A stretch of DNA of 64,000 nt from the NCBI RefSeq assembly GCF_014638005.1, contig NZ_BMFG01000002.1:372624-436623 (forward strand), in the 5' to 3' direction. A program made the position numbers and the translations under genes. Source of the DNA: Flavobacterium orientale (GTDB lineage: Bacteria; Bacteroidota; Bacteroidia; Flavobacteriales; Flavobacteriaceae). Under the pieces are notes generated by a model that was not told the DNA's origin, ran no database searches, and saw only the letters and a program-made list of their open reading frames with translations. Positions 1-9,806 of this stretch are shown here, piece by piece. Numbering within the stretch: the stretch's first letter is position 1; each line of letters starts with the position of its first letter.

Positions 1-1
1 T

Positions 2-2035
2 GTCTTGGCAGATGTTATTCAAAGTGGCGGTTTTAGTCAAACAACTACTAATGTTGGTACAATAAACGGAACAGATGTGTCATACGACCAGTTTAACTTA
101 AAGGTTAACAATGTTGAAAAGCAAGGTGCACAACAAGGAACTACAACGATTCAGGCAATGAATCAAGTTTGGAACCAAGAAATAAATCTTGCATTGTTAA
201 ATGACGAATTAGAAAAATTGGGAATCAGAATTTCTGAATCACATTTGGTTGAAGCTTTAAAAGCTGACCAAACTATTGGAAGAAGCCCAATGTTTGCTAA
301 TGAAATGGGTCAATTTGACATCAATAAATACAGAGAATATTTCAAATCAAGTTCTAATCAACAAGAAAAAGATGAATTAGAAAGAATTGAAGTTAATGCA
401 AACGTTTCTGCAAAATATCAAATCTATTCTACTTTATTAAAATCAGCGTTTTATACAACCGTAAATGATGCTAAATTCAAATATAACTTAGAAAACGATA
501 AAGTTACTTTTGATTATGTGGTGGTTCCGTTTTCTTCTATAAATGATAGTGAAGTAACTGTTTCTGATAAAGAAATAACTGACTTCATGAAGAAAAACGA
601 AAAGAAATATAAATCAGAAGAAACAAGAGAAATCGAATTTGTAACTATCAATGATAATGCAACTGATAGTGATAAAACAGATATCAAATCTCGTTTAGAA
701 GGATTGCTAAATGCAAAAGTTGTATTTAACAATGAAACCAATCAAAATGATACTTTGCCTGGTTTCAGAGCTACAACAAATATTGTAGAGTTTGTAAATG
801 CTAATTCTGATTTTCCATATGATTCAACATTTGTATCAAAATCTGATTTACCTGCAGAATATGCAGAACAAATCTTTAACCTTGCAGATGGTGAAGTTTT
901 TGGACCTTATGAATATGGAAATTATTATGCTGTAAGTCGTTCTATGGGAAGAAAAGCAGGAGCAAAAGCAAGAGCAAGTCACATTTTGATCAGCTACGAA
1001 GGAACTCCTGTTCAAACAAAAGAAATCAGAAATAAAGAACAAGCTAAAACAAAAGCAGAAGAAATTTTAGCTAAAGTAACGGCTAATCCAGGTGAATTTG
1101 CAATGATTGCAATGACGGAATCAGAAGATACACAGTCTGGACAAAGAGGTGGAGATTTAGATTTCTTTAATCCTGGTCAAATGGTAAAACCATTTAACGA
1201 TTTTGTATTCAACAATTCAGTTGGTAAAATAGGTTTAGTAGAGTCAGAATTTGGTTTCCATATTATCAACATTACTGACAGACAAGATGCTATACAATTA
1301 GCAACTATTGCTCAGAAAATTGAAGCTTCTGAAAAAACTACAGACGGAGCTTATACGAATGCAATGAAATTTGAACAGTTAGCAAACGAAAAAGCTTTTG
1401 CCGATGCTGCAAACGAATTCAAATTGGCTGTTTCGCCATCAGTGAAATCAAAAGCTCTTGATGAAGCTATGGGAGAATTAGGTAATCAAAGACAAATCGT
1501 TCGTTGGGCCTTTGAAAAAGGAACTGATCTTAATGATGTGAAACGTTTTGAAATTCCTAAAGTTGGTCACGTAATTGCAAGATTAAAAAAAATAAACAAA
1601 GAAGGTTTGTTGCCAATTGAAGATGCAAGAATTCAACTGGAGCCAATCATCAAAAACAATAAAAAGGCAGAATTGATTAAAGTTAAAATGAAAGGAACTA
1701 CGCTTGATGCTATTGCTAAAGCAGGTGCTGTAACTGTTCAAAAAGCTGAAAACGTTAGTTTAGAGAACCCTATTATTCCAAATTCAGGTTCAGAGCCGGC
1801 AGTGGTTGGAGTTGCTTTTAGCACAGAGGCATCAAAAGTATCTGAATTAGTTCAAGGTAACACAGGTGTTTATGCGGTTAAAACAACTCAGGTTTCTAAA
1901 GGATTACCAACCCAAGACTATACAGTTCAACTAACAGCTTTGAAAGCTCAGAACGGAACAGCTTTAAATAGAGTTTTCCCTGCTTTAAAAGAAAAAGCGA
2001 AAATTAAAGACAATAGAACTAAGTTTAATTACTAA
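2..2035 (+). CDS. PpiD/SurA-like periplasmic peptidylprolyl isomerase (5' end cut off)
   Basis: A membrane-anchored periplasmic foldase that helps outer-membrane and secreted proteins fold. The reading frame is open to the left edge. A TTG at base 5 is probably internal, because family members begin with a cytoplasmic tail and one membrane helix that would lie outside the window. The visible part starts in the SurA-N-like chaperone region. A parvulin (PPIC) domain begins near residue 325 (ARASHILISYEG) and ends at a GFHIINIT motif near residue 420. A long C-terminal chaperone-like region follows. Low-complexity Lys/Glu helices are typical of the family. The gene ends just before a bidirectional terminator shared with the opposing GHMP kinase gene. 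Family assignment is firm; the exact N-terminus cannot be seen. Confidence 0.88.
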   Translation, partial: VLADVIQSGGFSQTTTNVGTINGTDVSYDQFNLKVNNVEKQGAQQGTTTIQAMNQVWNQEINLALLNDELEKLGIRISESHLVEALKADQTIGRSPMFANEMGQFDINKYREYFKSSSNQQEKDELERIEVNANVSAKYQIYSTLLKSAFYTTVNDAKFKYNLENDKVTFDYVVVPFSSINDSEVTVSDKEITDFMKKNEKKYKSEETREIEFVTINDNATDSDKTDIKSRLEGLLNAKVVFNNETNQNDTLPGFRATTNIVEFVNANSDFPYDSTFVSKSDLPAEYAEQIFNLADGEVFGPYEYGNYYAVSRSMGRKAGAKARASHILISYEGTPVQTKEIRNKEQAKTKAEEILAKVTANPGEFAMIAMTESEDTQSGQRGGDLDFFNPGQMVKPFNDFVFNNSVGKIGLVESEFGFHIINITDRQDAIQLATIAQKIEASEKTTDGAYTNAMKFEQLANEKAFADAANEFKLAVSPSVKSKALDEAMGELGNQRQIVRWAFEKGTDLNDVKRFEIPKVGHVIARLKKINKEGLLPIEDARIQLEPIIKNNKKAELIKVKMKGTTLDAIAKAGAVTVQKAENVSLENPIIPNSGSEPAVVGVAFSTEASKVSELVQGNTGVYAVKTTQVSKGLPTQDYTVQLTALKAQNGTALNRVFPALKEKAKIKDNRTKFNY

Positions 2036-2054
2036 TGTTCTCCAATAAATATTT

Positions 2055-2086
2055 AAAAACCACACTGAAAAGTGTGGTTTTTTTAT
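2055..2086. terminator. bidirectional intrinsic terminator
   Basis: The left arm AAAAACCACACT (2055-2066) pairs with AGTGTGGTTTTT (2071-2082) around a GAAA loop. There is a T-run on the plus side and an A-run giving a U-tract on the minus side. It lies between the ppiD-like gene and the convergent GHMP kinase gene and serves both. Confidence 0.88.
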
Positions 2087-2991
2087 AATATCATTTCGCG
2101 GTAAGTTAAAAGAGTAATGTAACCTTTAGATTCAAAATAGGTTGCAGGGTTTTCTTTTGAAATGACTAAAACAAAATCACCGCCCCAAGCTCCTAAGCTT
2201 TTTATTACTCCTTTAAAATCAGGAAATAATGCTTCTTTAACGGTTTGCATTTCTAAAATTAAACTCAAAATGGATTCGTGCTTTTCCAATTCCAAAGCAA
2301 ATGTCTTTAAAGAATCTGTTGTAACGATCTCAGAAGTTATTTTGTTTATTTCAGGAATAACTTTATTTTTTTCTTTCTGTTTACTTAAATAAGTGTTGAT
2401 TGCGGCTTTGCTACTTTGCTTCTGATTTAAATATAAAAAATAAAGATTTTGATGAAATTCAGGATTGAAGTCAACGCTTTCAAAATAAGGTTTTCCATCG
2501 TGGAGTTTATATAATATAGCAGAATCATTTTGGGCACAAGCAATATCATAGCCGCTTCCACCAAAACTGCGTTGCAACAATTCAAAAGCATCAATGCCTA
2601 ACCATTGCCCAATGTTGTTAATCAATGTAGAAGAAGTGCCCAGTCCCCAGTTTTTTGGAAAAGTTAAATGAGTTTCAATTGAATAGCCTATGTCAGAAGA
2701 TAAAAAATCAGGATTTAAAAGATTAGCTTCAAATAGAATTTCTAATAATGTTTTTTTAATTCCTTTTTCTAAATTTTGAAATGATATAATATCTTGAAAA
2801 GAAAAAAAATCCTCAAACCAAACAGTTCCATCCGAATCATAACTAGTCCATGAGATGTTTTGTGACATTCCGGGAGAAACATGCATGCTCTGCCCAAACT
2901 TTGTAGGAAGTGCTAAAGCTTTTGCCCCGTCTAACACCAAATATTCTCCGGTGATCAGTAATTTTCCGTTGCTGTAAAAGGTTTGTTTCAA
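2083..2991 (-). CDS. GYDIA-family GHMP kinase (mevalonate-pathway kinase)
   Basis: A small-molecule kinase of the GHMP superfamily. Together with the adjacent HMG-CoA reductase it is probably an ATP-dependent mevalonate-pathway kinase feeding isoprenoid synthesis; the exact substrate is inferred. Visible features are an N-terminal strand with NGKLLITGEYLVLDGA, the phosphate-binding loop PKNWGLGTSST near residues 112-122, and the family signature GSGYDIACA near residue 148. The only usable start is a TTG at 2991: an in-frame TAA, which is also the stop codon of mvaA, lies two codons upstream, and the first internal Met is about residue 36, beyond conserved sequence. The spacing of 6 bases from mvaA implies one transcript and probable translational coupling. 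Confidence 0.85.
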   Translation of the reverse strand: MKQTFYSNGKLLITGEYLVLDGAKALALPTKFGQSMHVSPGMSQNISWTSYDSDGTVWFEDFFSFQDIISFQNLEKGIKKTLLEILFEANLLNPDFLSSDIGYSIETHLTFPKNWGLGTSSTLINNIGQWLGIDAFELLQRSFGGSGYDIACAQNDSAILYKLHDGKPYFESVDFNPEFHQNLYFLYLNQKQSSKAAINTYLSKQKEKNKVIPEINKITSEIVTTDSLKTFALELEKHESILSLILEMQTVKEALFPDFKGVIKSLGAWGGDFVLVISKENPATYFESKGYITLLTYREMIL

Positions 2992-2997
2992 GGTGAT

Positions 2998-4314
2998 TTA
3001 TTTTCTAATTTCTTCCAAAAATCCCGCCACAGAAGCATGAGAAATTGTATTGTCTTTAAAATACTCCGCTACTTTTATTCTTTCTTCTGCCGTAGCGTGA
3101 TATTGATTTAAAATATTGTTGATGTGCATTTTCATATGACCTTCCTGAATTCCTTTGGTGGTCAATGATCGCAACGCAGCGAAATTTTGAGCCAATCCAA
3201 CAGCGGCCACAATTTGCATTAATTCGCGTGCCGATGGTTTTTCTAAAATTTCTAAATTTAATTTTACCAATGGATGTAACGAAGTTAATCCGCCCACAGT
3301 TCCTAACGCTAACGGAATTTCTAACCAAAATTTAAAAATGCCGTTTTCAATTGTTGCATGAGATAAACTGCGGTATTTTCCATTGCGGGAAGCATACGCA
3401 TGTGCTCCGGCCTCCACGGCTCTAAAATCGTTTCCTGTTGCTAAAACCACGGCATCAATTCCGTTCATAATTCCTTTGTTGTGCGTAACCGCTCTATAAG
3501 GTTCTATTTGTGCAATTTGAACGGCTCGCACAAACTTCTCTACAAACTCTTTTGGGTTTTCGATTTGTTTTTCGGCTAATTCTTCAATTGGACAAGAGAC
3601 TTCTGCTCGAACAATGCAATTCGTTACATAGTTCGACAAAATACTCATCACCACTTCAATGTTTTTTTCTTCTTCCGAAAAAATTTGAAAAGATTGAGCT
3701 TCTTGTTTCAAGGTTTTTGCAAATTGCTCCAAACAGGAATTGATAAAATTTGCTCCCATGCTATCTTTGGTTTCAAAAGTAGCATGCAACTGATAATAAT
3801 TTTCGAGCTCAGCGGTTTTATCATTCAATATAATATCCAAAATTCCACCACCACGTTTTTGCATATTTTTAGTGATGCTTTCTGTTTCTTGGTAGAATTT
3901 GGGTTTCGTTTGATTAAAAAAATCAACCAATTTCGATTTTTCCCCTTTATAAATAAAATGAACTTGACCAATTTTTTCGGTGTTCAAAACCGTCGTTTTA
4001 AATCCGCCACGTTTCGACCAAAATTTAGCCGATTTAGCAGCTGCCGCCACCACCGAACTTTCTTCAATCACCATCGGAACGGTATAATTTTTTCCGTTGA
4101 TGTTGAAATTTGGTGCAATTCCCAACGGTAAATAAAAATTGGAAATCGTATTTTCGATGAATTCGTCGTGCAATTGTTGCAGTTTTTCATCCGTATTCCA
4201 ATAGTTTTTAACTAATGAAATGGCTTCTTCAGGTTGTGAAAAATACTGCTTTGCAATCCATTCAATTTTTTCAACTTTGGATAATTTAGAAAATCCGGAA
4301 ATTTCGTGGCTCAT
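2998..4314 (-). CDS. mvaA: hydroxymethylglutaryl-CoA reductase, class II type
   Basis: Interconverts HMG-CoA and mevalonate, the committed step of the mevalonate route to isoprenoids. At 438 residues it matches the soluble class II (Pseudomonas mevalonii-like) enzyme with no membrane domain. The catalytic set is visible: Glu84/85 in VIEESSVVAAA, Lys280 in HNKGIMNGIDA, Asp296 in ATGNDFRAVEAG and His393 in EGHMKMH near the C-terminus. The ATG start at 4314 lies about 14 bases after the predicted transcription start. The gene leads an operon with the GHMP kinase just downstream. Class II enzymes were described as degradative, but here the linkage to a GHMP kinase suggests a biosynthetic role. 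Confidence 0.93.
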   Translation of the reverse strand: MSHEISGFSKLSKVEKIEWIAKQYFSQPEEAISLVKNYWNTDEKLQQLHDEFIENTISNFYLPLGIAPNFNINGKNYTVPMVIEESSVVAAAAKSAKFWSKRGGFKTTVLNTEKIGQVHFIYKGEKSKLVDFFNQTKPKFYQETESITKNMQKRGGGILDIILNDKTAELENYYQLHATFETKDSMGANFINSCLEQFAKTLKQEAQSFQIFSEEEKNIEVVMSILSNYVTNCIVRAEVSCPIEELAEKQIENPKEFVEKFVRAVQIAQIEPYRAVTHNKGIMNGIDAVVLATGNDFRAVEAGAHAYASRNGKYRSLSHATIENGIFKFWLEIPLALGTVGGLTSLHPLVKLNLEILEKPSARELMQIVAAVGLAQNFAALRSLTTKGIQEGHMKMHINNILNQYHATAEERIKVAEYFKDNTISHASVAGFLEEIRK

Positions 4315-4334
4315 TTTTGTTGCTTATTGTGATG

Positions 4335-4342
4335 CAAAGATA
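4335..4342 (-). promoter_or_regulatory. -7 box of the mvaA promoter
   Basis: The minus strand reads TATCTTTG, a perfect match to the Bacteroidetes -7 consensus TAnnTTTG, with predicted initiation about 14 bases before the mvaA ATG. No clear TTG -33 element is seen at the usual 17-23 base distance. The 183-base divergent gap 4315-4497 otherwise shows nothing distinct, and I find no consensus box for the plus-strand dipeptidyl peptidase gene. Confidence 0.6.
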
Positions 4343-4497
4343 ATGAAGAAAAAATTTTAGAGAGGTTTTTCAAATTGATAATAAGATTCTTTTAATTCCA
4401 AACCATTCAAAATCCCTAAAATTGCTATTTAACAGAAAAAAACTCGTTTTATTCCGATTTTTTCACTAAAATTGAATCTTTTTTTAACGTATTTAAA

Positions 4498-6672
4498 ATG
4501 AATCAATTCTCAAAACTCGTTTGTTTCTTACTTCTTGTATCGGCTACCGCCATTGGTCAGCAAAAAATCACTTTAGAAGACATCTGGTCCTCAGGAACTT
4601 TCCGAACAAAAGGGATGGATGCTTTGCAAGCACTTAAAAATACCAATCAATATACGGTCTTAAATTTTGACAGAAATTCAAAGAATTTTCAAATTGATTT
4701 GTATGATTTTGCTACATTGAACAAAGTGAGTACGCTTATTGATACGAAAAATCATTCAGAATTAAAATCCATTGATAGTTACACTTTCAATTCAACTGAA
4801 ACGCAATTGCTTATTGCCTTGAATTCTGAACAAATTTACCGTCACTCTGCCGTTGCCGATTTTTATATTTATGATTTAGCATCAAAGAAATTACAAAAAG
4901 TAGCCGATTATAAAATCCAAGAACCAACATTTTCGCCGGATGGGAAAAAAATTGCCTACGGTTTTGAAAATAATTTATATGTGTATGATTTAGCTTCTGA
5001 TAAACATACTCAAATTACTACAGACGGGAAGAAAAATCACATCATTAACGGAATTACCGATTGGGTTTATGAAGAAGAATTTGCTTTCGTAAGAGCTTTT
5101 GATTGGAATAGTTCAAGCACTTATTTGGCTTATATTAAATTTGATGAAACCAATGTTCCCGAATTTTCAATGGATGTATTTGGGAAAGAATTATATCCTT
5201 CACAAGAAGTTTTTAAATATCCAAAAGCAGGCGAAAAGAATGCGTTGGTGACATTGAATGTGTATGAAGTTGCTTCCAATGAAACAAAAAAAATAAATTT
5301 GAGTCAGTATAATGATTTTTATATCGCTCGAATGAAATGGACAAATGATGCAAATGCGTTGAGTATTCAAGTGTTAAATCGTCATCAAAATAATTTAGAT
5401 TTACTTTTTGTGGATGCTAAAACCGGAACTACAAAAGTGGTTTTAAATGAAAAAGATGTTGCTTATGTGGATGTTACCGATAATTTGACCTTTTTGAAGG
5501 ATAACAGTTTCATTTGGACTTCCGAAAAAGATGGATTTAATCACATTTATCATTACGAAAAAAACGGAAAACTTCGCAATCAAATCACCAAAGGAAATTG
5601 GGAAGTGACTTCGTATTATGGTTTTGATGAGAAAAACGGGCAAGTGTATTATCAATCAGTTGAAAATGGTTCAATTAATCGTGATGTTTATAAAGTCAAA
5701 TTAGATGGAAAGAATAAAGTTCGATTAACGAATAAAACCGGAACCAACAAAGCAACTTTCAGTCCGAATTTTCAATACTTCATCAATTCTTTTTCTAGTT
5801 CAACCGAACCAACTTCATACACGTTACACGATTCCAAAGACGGAAAACAAGTGCAATCCATCGTTGATAATAAAGAATTAGCTTCCAAATTAGAAAGTTT
5901 CAATCTTCCTACCAAAGAATACTTTGAATTAACGACCGAAAAAGGTCATAAACTCAATGCCTACATCATCAAACCAAAAGATTTTGATGCGTCTAAAAAA
6001 TATCCATTATTATTATTTCAATACAGCGGACCAGGTTCACAACAAGTGGCCAATCAATGGTTAGGGCCAAATGATTATTGGCATATGCTATTAGCTCAAG
6101 AAGGTTATCTAGTTGCTTGTGTAGATGGAAGAGGAACCGGATACAAAGGAGCAGCTTTCAAAAAAGTGACTCAAAAAGAATTAGGAAAATACGAAGTAGA
6201 AGATCAAATTGATGCTGCAAAAGTATTAGGAAATTATCCTTACATCGATAAAACACGCATCGGAATCTGGGGTTGGAGTTATGGCGGATTTATGTCAAGC
6301 AACTGCATTTTAAAAGGAAATGATGTGTTTAAAACTGCCATTGCCGTTGCTCCGGTAACCAATTGGCGTTTTTATGATACTATTTATACGGAAAGATATA
6401 TGCAAACACCACAAGAAAATGCAAGTGGTTATGATGATAATTCTCCCATCAATCACGTAGATAAATTAAAAGGAAATTACCTTATTATCCACGGGACAGC
6501 CGATGATAATGTACATTTTCAAAACGCAACTCGTATGATTCGTGCATTACAATTGGCCAACAAACAATTTGACCAAGCCATTTATCCCGATACCAATCAT
6601 GGAATTTATGGTGGAAAGATACGCTTGCAATTATACACTAAAATGACTAACTACTTAAAAGCTAACCTATAA
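4498..6672 (+). CDS. dipeptidyl peptidase IV family serine protease (S9B)
   Basis: An exported prolyl oligopeptidase-family enzyme that trims dipeptides, classically Xaa-Pro, from peptide N-termini. A signal peptide covers about residues 1-20. The beta-propeller domain contains DWVYEEEF at 188-195, the paired-Glu motif that binds the substrate amino terminus. The alpha/beta hydrolase domain shows the nucleophile Ser594 in GWSYGG, Asp669 in HGTADDNVHF and His701 in DTNHGIYG. The length of 724 residues is typical. It is followed after 8 bases by two proton-coupled peptide transporters, so the likely job is to generate di- and tripeptides for import. Confidence 0.93.
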   Translation: MNQFSKLVCFLLLVSATAIGQQKITLEDIWSSGTFRTKGMDALQALKNTNQYTVLNFDRNSKNFQIDLYDFATLNKVSTLIDTKNHSELKSIDSYTFNSTETQLLIALNSEQIYRHSAVADFYIYDLASKKLQKVADYKIQEPTFSPDGKKIAYGFENNLYVYDLASDKHTQITTDGKKNHIINGITDWVYEEEFAFVRAFDWNSSSTYLAYIKFDETNVPEFSMDVFGKELYPSQEVFKYPKAGEKNALVTLNVYEVASNETKKINLSQYNDFYIARMKWTNDANALSIQVLNRHQNNLDLLFVDAKTGTTKVVLNEKDVAYVDVTDNLTFLKDNSFIWTSEKDGFNHIYHYEKNGKLRNQITKGNWEVTSYYGFDEKNGQVYYQSVENGSINRDVYKVKLDGKNKVRLTNKTGTNKATFSPNFQYFINSFSSSTEPTSYTLHDSKDGKQVQSIVDNKELASKLESFNLPTKEYFELTTEKGHKLNAYIIKPKDFDASKKYPLLLFQYSGPGSQQVANQWLGPNDYWHMLLAQEGYLVACVDGRGTGYKGAAFKKVTQKELGKYEVEDQIDAAKVLGNYPYIDKTRIGIWGWSYGGFMSSNCILKGNDVFKTAIAVAPVTNWRFYDTIYTERYMQTPQENASGYDDNSPINHVDKLKGNYLIIHGTADDNVHFQNATRMIRALQLANKQFDQAIYPDTNHGIYGGKIRLQLYTKMTNYLKANL

Positions 6673-6680
6673 CCAAACTT

Positions 6681-8216
6681 ATGACAAACGATACTTCGCT
6701 GGATAAAAAAGAATTATTCGGACATCCAATTGGGCTTTTTATTCTTTTCCTCACTGAAATGTGGGAACGATTTTCTTTTTATGGAATGAAAGCTTTGCTA
6801 ATTTATTATTTAGTAAAATATCATTTATTTTCAGATGAAGCTGGAAATTTTATAGTTGGAGGATATGCTGCTATGGTTTATGCACTTCCGGTTGTGGGGG
6901 GCTATTTAGCTGATAAATATTTAGGATTTAGAAAAGCAGTAATTTTTGGAGGTGTTTTATTAGTGCTTGGACATCTTGGGCTAGCTTATGAAGGGCATCA
7001 AGCCTTTTTAGCCGAAAATGGTGAAGTGGTTCAGGATAAGTTTGCCTTGCAAGCTTTTTTCTTTTCGCTATCATTAATTATTTTAGGAGTTGGATTTTTG
7101 AAAGCAAACATTTCTTCTATAGTTGGTGCACTTTATGAAAAAGAAGATATTAGAAGAGACTCCGGTTTTACCATTTTCTACATGGGAATCAATTTAGGAT
7201 CTTTTGTGGCCACTTTACTATGTGGTTGGTTAGGAGAAAATTACGGTTGGGGTTATGGTTTTGGAGCTGCCGGAATTGGAATGATTTTAGGATTAATCAC
7301 CTTTATTTATGGTCAGAAATATTTGATGGGTAAGGCTGAACCTAAAAATCCTGAAATTTTGAAAAAGAAAGTTTTTGCCGGAATTTCAGTTGAATGGTTG
7401 ATTTACATTTTATCAATTGCCAGTTTATTTATTATTGCTCAAATGGTGCAACGCCATACTGTAGTAGATTGGATGTTGCGTATAACAGGAGCAATTGCTC
7501 TATTAATGATTATCTTTTACAGTATTAAAGAAGAAAAAATTATTCGTGAACGATTGTTGGCTTTGACTGTTTTGATTATTTTCTCAGTGGTTTTTTGGGC
7601 TTTGTTTGAACAAGCTTATACTTCAATGAATTTATATGCTGACCGAGTTTTAGACCGTGATTTTTTTGGATGGACTATTCCGGGACCATGGTTCTTGAGT
7701 TTGAATGCATTATTTATTATTCTTTTTGCTCCAGTAGTTGCAAGTTTGTGGGTGAAATTAGGAAAATATAATCCAAATACACCTGTAAAATTTGCCTTTG
7801 CAATAATCTTAGTTGGATTGGGATTTGGAATGTTAGTTATAGGAGCAAATGTAACTGCAGATGGTGCTAAAATCGCTATGATTTGGTTGGTATTAGCCTA
7901 TTTTCTTCATACAATGGGAGAACTTTGCTTGTCTCCTGTTGGTCTTTCATCTGTTACAAAATTAGCTCCACAAAAAATAGTTGGTTTCATGATGGGCGTT
8001 TGGTTTTTAGCTACAGCTAGTTCAGAATTTATCGCAGCTGTATTGGCCAATTTAGCCAAAATTGATACAGAAGGAGGTCAAGTTACAGATGTTACTTTAG
8101 CATTAACAAGTTATACCGATTTATTCTCAAAATTATTCTGGGTAGGATTAATTTTTGGAGGTGTTTTGTTAGTACTTTCACCATTATTAAAGAAATTAAT
8201 GCACGGAATTAAATAA
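6681..8216 (+). CDS. POT-family proton-coupled oligopeptide transporter (copy 1)
   Basis: An inner-membrane major-facilitator symporter importing di- and tripeptides. The POT signature is at the start of helix 1: Glu26, Glu29 and Arg30 in TEMWERFSFYGM. This copy has Phe rather than Tyr at the first aromatic position of the ExxERFxYY motif. About a dozen hydrophobic helices follow, and HTMGELCLSPVGLS near residue 410 is a conserved C-terminal POT segment. It starts 8 bases after the dipeptidyl peptidase stop and 13 bases before a second POT gene of the same length, so these are tandem paralogues in one operon. Confidence 0.92.
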   Translation: MTNDTSLDKKELFGHPIGLFILFLTEMWERFSFYGMKALLIYYLVKYHLFSDEAGNFIVGGYAAMVYALPVVGGYLADKYLGFRKAVIFGGVLLVLGHLGLAYEGHQAFLAENGEVVQDKFALQAFFFSLSLIILGVGFLKANISSIVGALYEKEDIRRDSGFTIFYMGINLGSFVATLLCGWLGENYGWGYGFGAAGIGMILGLITFIYGQKYLMGKAEPKNPEILKKKVFAGISVEWLIYILSIASLFIIAQMVQRHTVVDWMLRITGAIALLMIIFYSIKEEKIIRERLLALTVLIIFSVVFWALFEQAYTSMNLYADRVLDRDFFGWTIPGPWFLSLNALFIILFAPVVASLWVKLGKYNPNTPVKFAFAIILVGLGFGMLVIGANVTADGAKIAMIWLVLAYFLHTMGELCLSPVGLSSVTKLAPQKIVGFMMGVWFLATASSEFIAAVLANLAKIDTEGGQVTDVTLALTSYTDLFSKLFWVGLIFGGVLLVLSPLLKKLMHGIK

Positions 8217-8229
8217 TTATAATTTACTT

Positions 8230-9765
8230 ATGAATACTTCAACCTCTAACGACTTCTTCAAAGACCAAGTTCTCGGACATCCTGCAGGATTGTTTGTTCT
8301 CTTTTTCACCGAAATGTGGGAACGTTTTTCCTATTATGGAATGCGTGCCATTTTGGTGATTTTCTTAATCTCAACATTTGATAAAGGGGGTTGGGAATGG
8401 ACTACCGAAAGAGCAATGGCATTATACGGAACTTACACAATGGGAGTTTATCTAACACCGGTTCTAGGAGGTTTGTTGGCAGATAAATTATTGGGTTATC
8501 GTTGGGCTGTAATTATTGGAGCATTTATTATGACCTTAGGTCACGCATCAATGGCACTTGAAACAGAGTTCTTTTTATATGTTGGTTTAGGGTGTTTGAT
8601 CATTGGAAATGGTCTTTTTAAACCAAATATGACTTCTATGATTAGCCATTTATACAAAGATCACCCAGAAAAGAAAGACGGTGCTTATTCTATTTTTTAC
8701 ATGGGAGTAAATGCCGGTGCCTTTTTAGGAATTATGCTTTGTGGTTATATTGGTGAAAAAGTTTCTTGGAGCTTAGGTTTCGGATTAGCTGGAATTTTTA
8801 TGTTCTTTGGAATGCTACAATTCTATTTTACACAAAATATTTTTGGTCAAGTTGGACTTTCTCCAACAAACAAAAGCCTAATCAAAACTGATGAAGTTGA
8901 TCACACACCGTCAAATATTATCAGAGATAGAATGATTGTGGTTTTCATTTTTTCAATTTTTACCGTTTTCTTTTGGGCTGCTTTTGAACAAGCCGGTGGT
9001 TCGATGACTATTTTTGCAGAAAAATATACACAACGAATTTTAGAAGGAAATGCAGGTTTTTCATTTAAAATTATTGATGCAATTTTGACTATTTTACCAC
9101 TAGGAATTATCACTTATGTGTTGGCTAAATTGTTTTCTAAAACTTTCGCAAAATATTCTCTAGGAAATATTATTCTTTCTTTGAGTTTTTTAATCATTTG
9201 GGGAATTGTAATTTGGAAAGTAAACCGAGAATTTACAGCTACTGAAACAGAAGTTCCTGCAACATGGTTCGGAATCTTAAATTCATTATTTATAATTATT
9301 TTTGCTCCTATGTTCTCAAAATTATGGGAAAGTAAATACAATTTGCCCGGTGCAGTTAAATTTGGAGTAGGATTAATTCTTCTAGGTTTAGGATTCGGAT
9401 TTTTAGCTTTTGGAGCTCAATCCATCGTGTCGGGAGAAGATTTTGTACGAGTAAGTATGGTTTGGTTAATCTTAGCCTATTTATTCCACACCTTAGGAGA
9501 GCTTTGTTTATCACCTGTTGGATTGTCGTATGTAAGTAAATTGGTTCCTGCAAAATGGATAGGAGTAATGTTTGGTATTTACTATCTTTTCATTGCAATG
9601 GGCAACAAATTAGCCGGATCAATGGGAGGAATGATTGAAAAAATATCCAATGAATATTCATTAAGCACATTTTTCCTTATTTTTACAATTGTTCCGATTG
9701 GAATGGGAATTTTAATATCAGCATTAAATCCAATCATCAAAAAACTAATGCACGGTGTTCGCTAA
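8230..9765 (+). CDS. POT-family proton-coupled oligopeptide transporter (copy 2)
   Basis: The second member of the tandem pair of peptide symporters. The ExxERFxYY motif is intact, with Glu28, Glu31, Arg32 and paired Tyr in TEMWERFSYYGM. Later conserved POT segments include FWAAFEQAGGSM and HTLGELCLSPVGLS. It shares the 511-residue length, the signature positions and the Lys-Lys-Leu-Met-His-Gly end with copy 1, indicating an old duplication, but the sequences have diverged enough that different peptide preferences are plausible (inference). It is co-transcribed with the dipeptidyl peptidase. Confidence 0.92.
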   Translation: MNTSTSNDFFKDQVLGHPAGLFVLFFTEMWERFSYYGMRAILVIFLISTFDKGGWEWTTERAMALYGTYTMGVYLTPVLGGLLADKLLGYRWAVIIGAFIMTLGHASMALETEFFLYVGLGCLIIGNGLFKPNMTSMISHLYKDHPEKKDGAYSIFYMGVNAGAFLGIMLCGYIGEKVSWSLGFGLAGIFMFFGMLQFYFTQNIFGQVGLSPTNKSLIKTDEVDHTPSNIIRDRMIVVFIFSIFTVFFWAAFEQAGGSMTIFAEKYTQRILEGNAGFSFKIIDAILTILPLGIITYVLAKLFSKTFAKYSLGNIILSLSFLIIWGIVIWKVNREFTATETEVPATWFGILNSLFIIIFAPMFSKLWESKYNLPGAVKFGVGLILLGLGFGFLAFGAQSIVSGEDFVRVSMVWLILAYLFHTLGELCLSPVGLSYVSKLVPAKWIGVMFGIYYLFIAMGNKLAGSMGGMIEKISNEYSLSTFFLIFTIVPIGMGILISALNPIIKKLMHGVR

Positions 9766-9790
9766 TTTTCGGCATCATTTTTGAAAAATG

Positions 9791-9806
9791 AATTAAAATT
9801 TTAATT
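9791..9806. repeat. perfect 16-bp AT palindrome next to a start codon
   Basis: AATTAAAATTTTAATT reads the same on both strands and directly abuts the ATG of the first thioredoxin-like gene. It could be an operator or simply AT-rich chance; no other copy was noticed nearby. Confidence 0.3.

Noticed and set aside
3685-4131. A 148-codon plus-strand frame opposite mvaA
   Set aside because: Antisense to well-conserved catalytic sequence of HMG-CoA reductase; composition is that of a shadow frame.
9791-9806. AT palindrome before the thioredoxin gene as a definite operator
   Set aside because: Pure A/T palindromes of this size arise easily in such AT-rich DNA; listed only as a low-confidence repeat.
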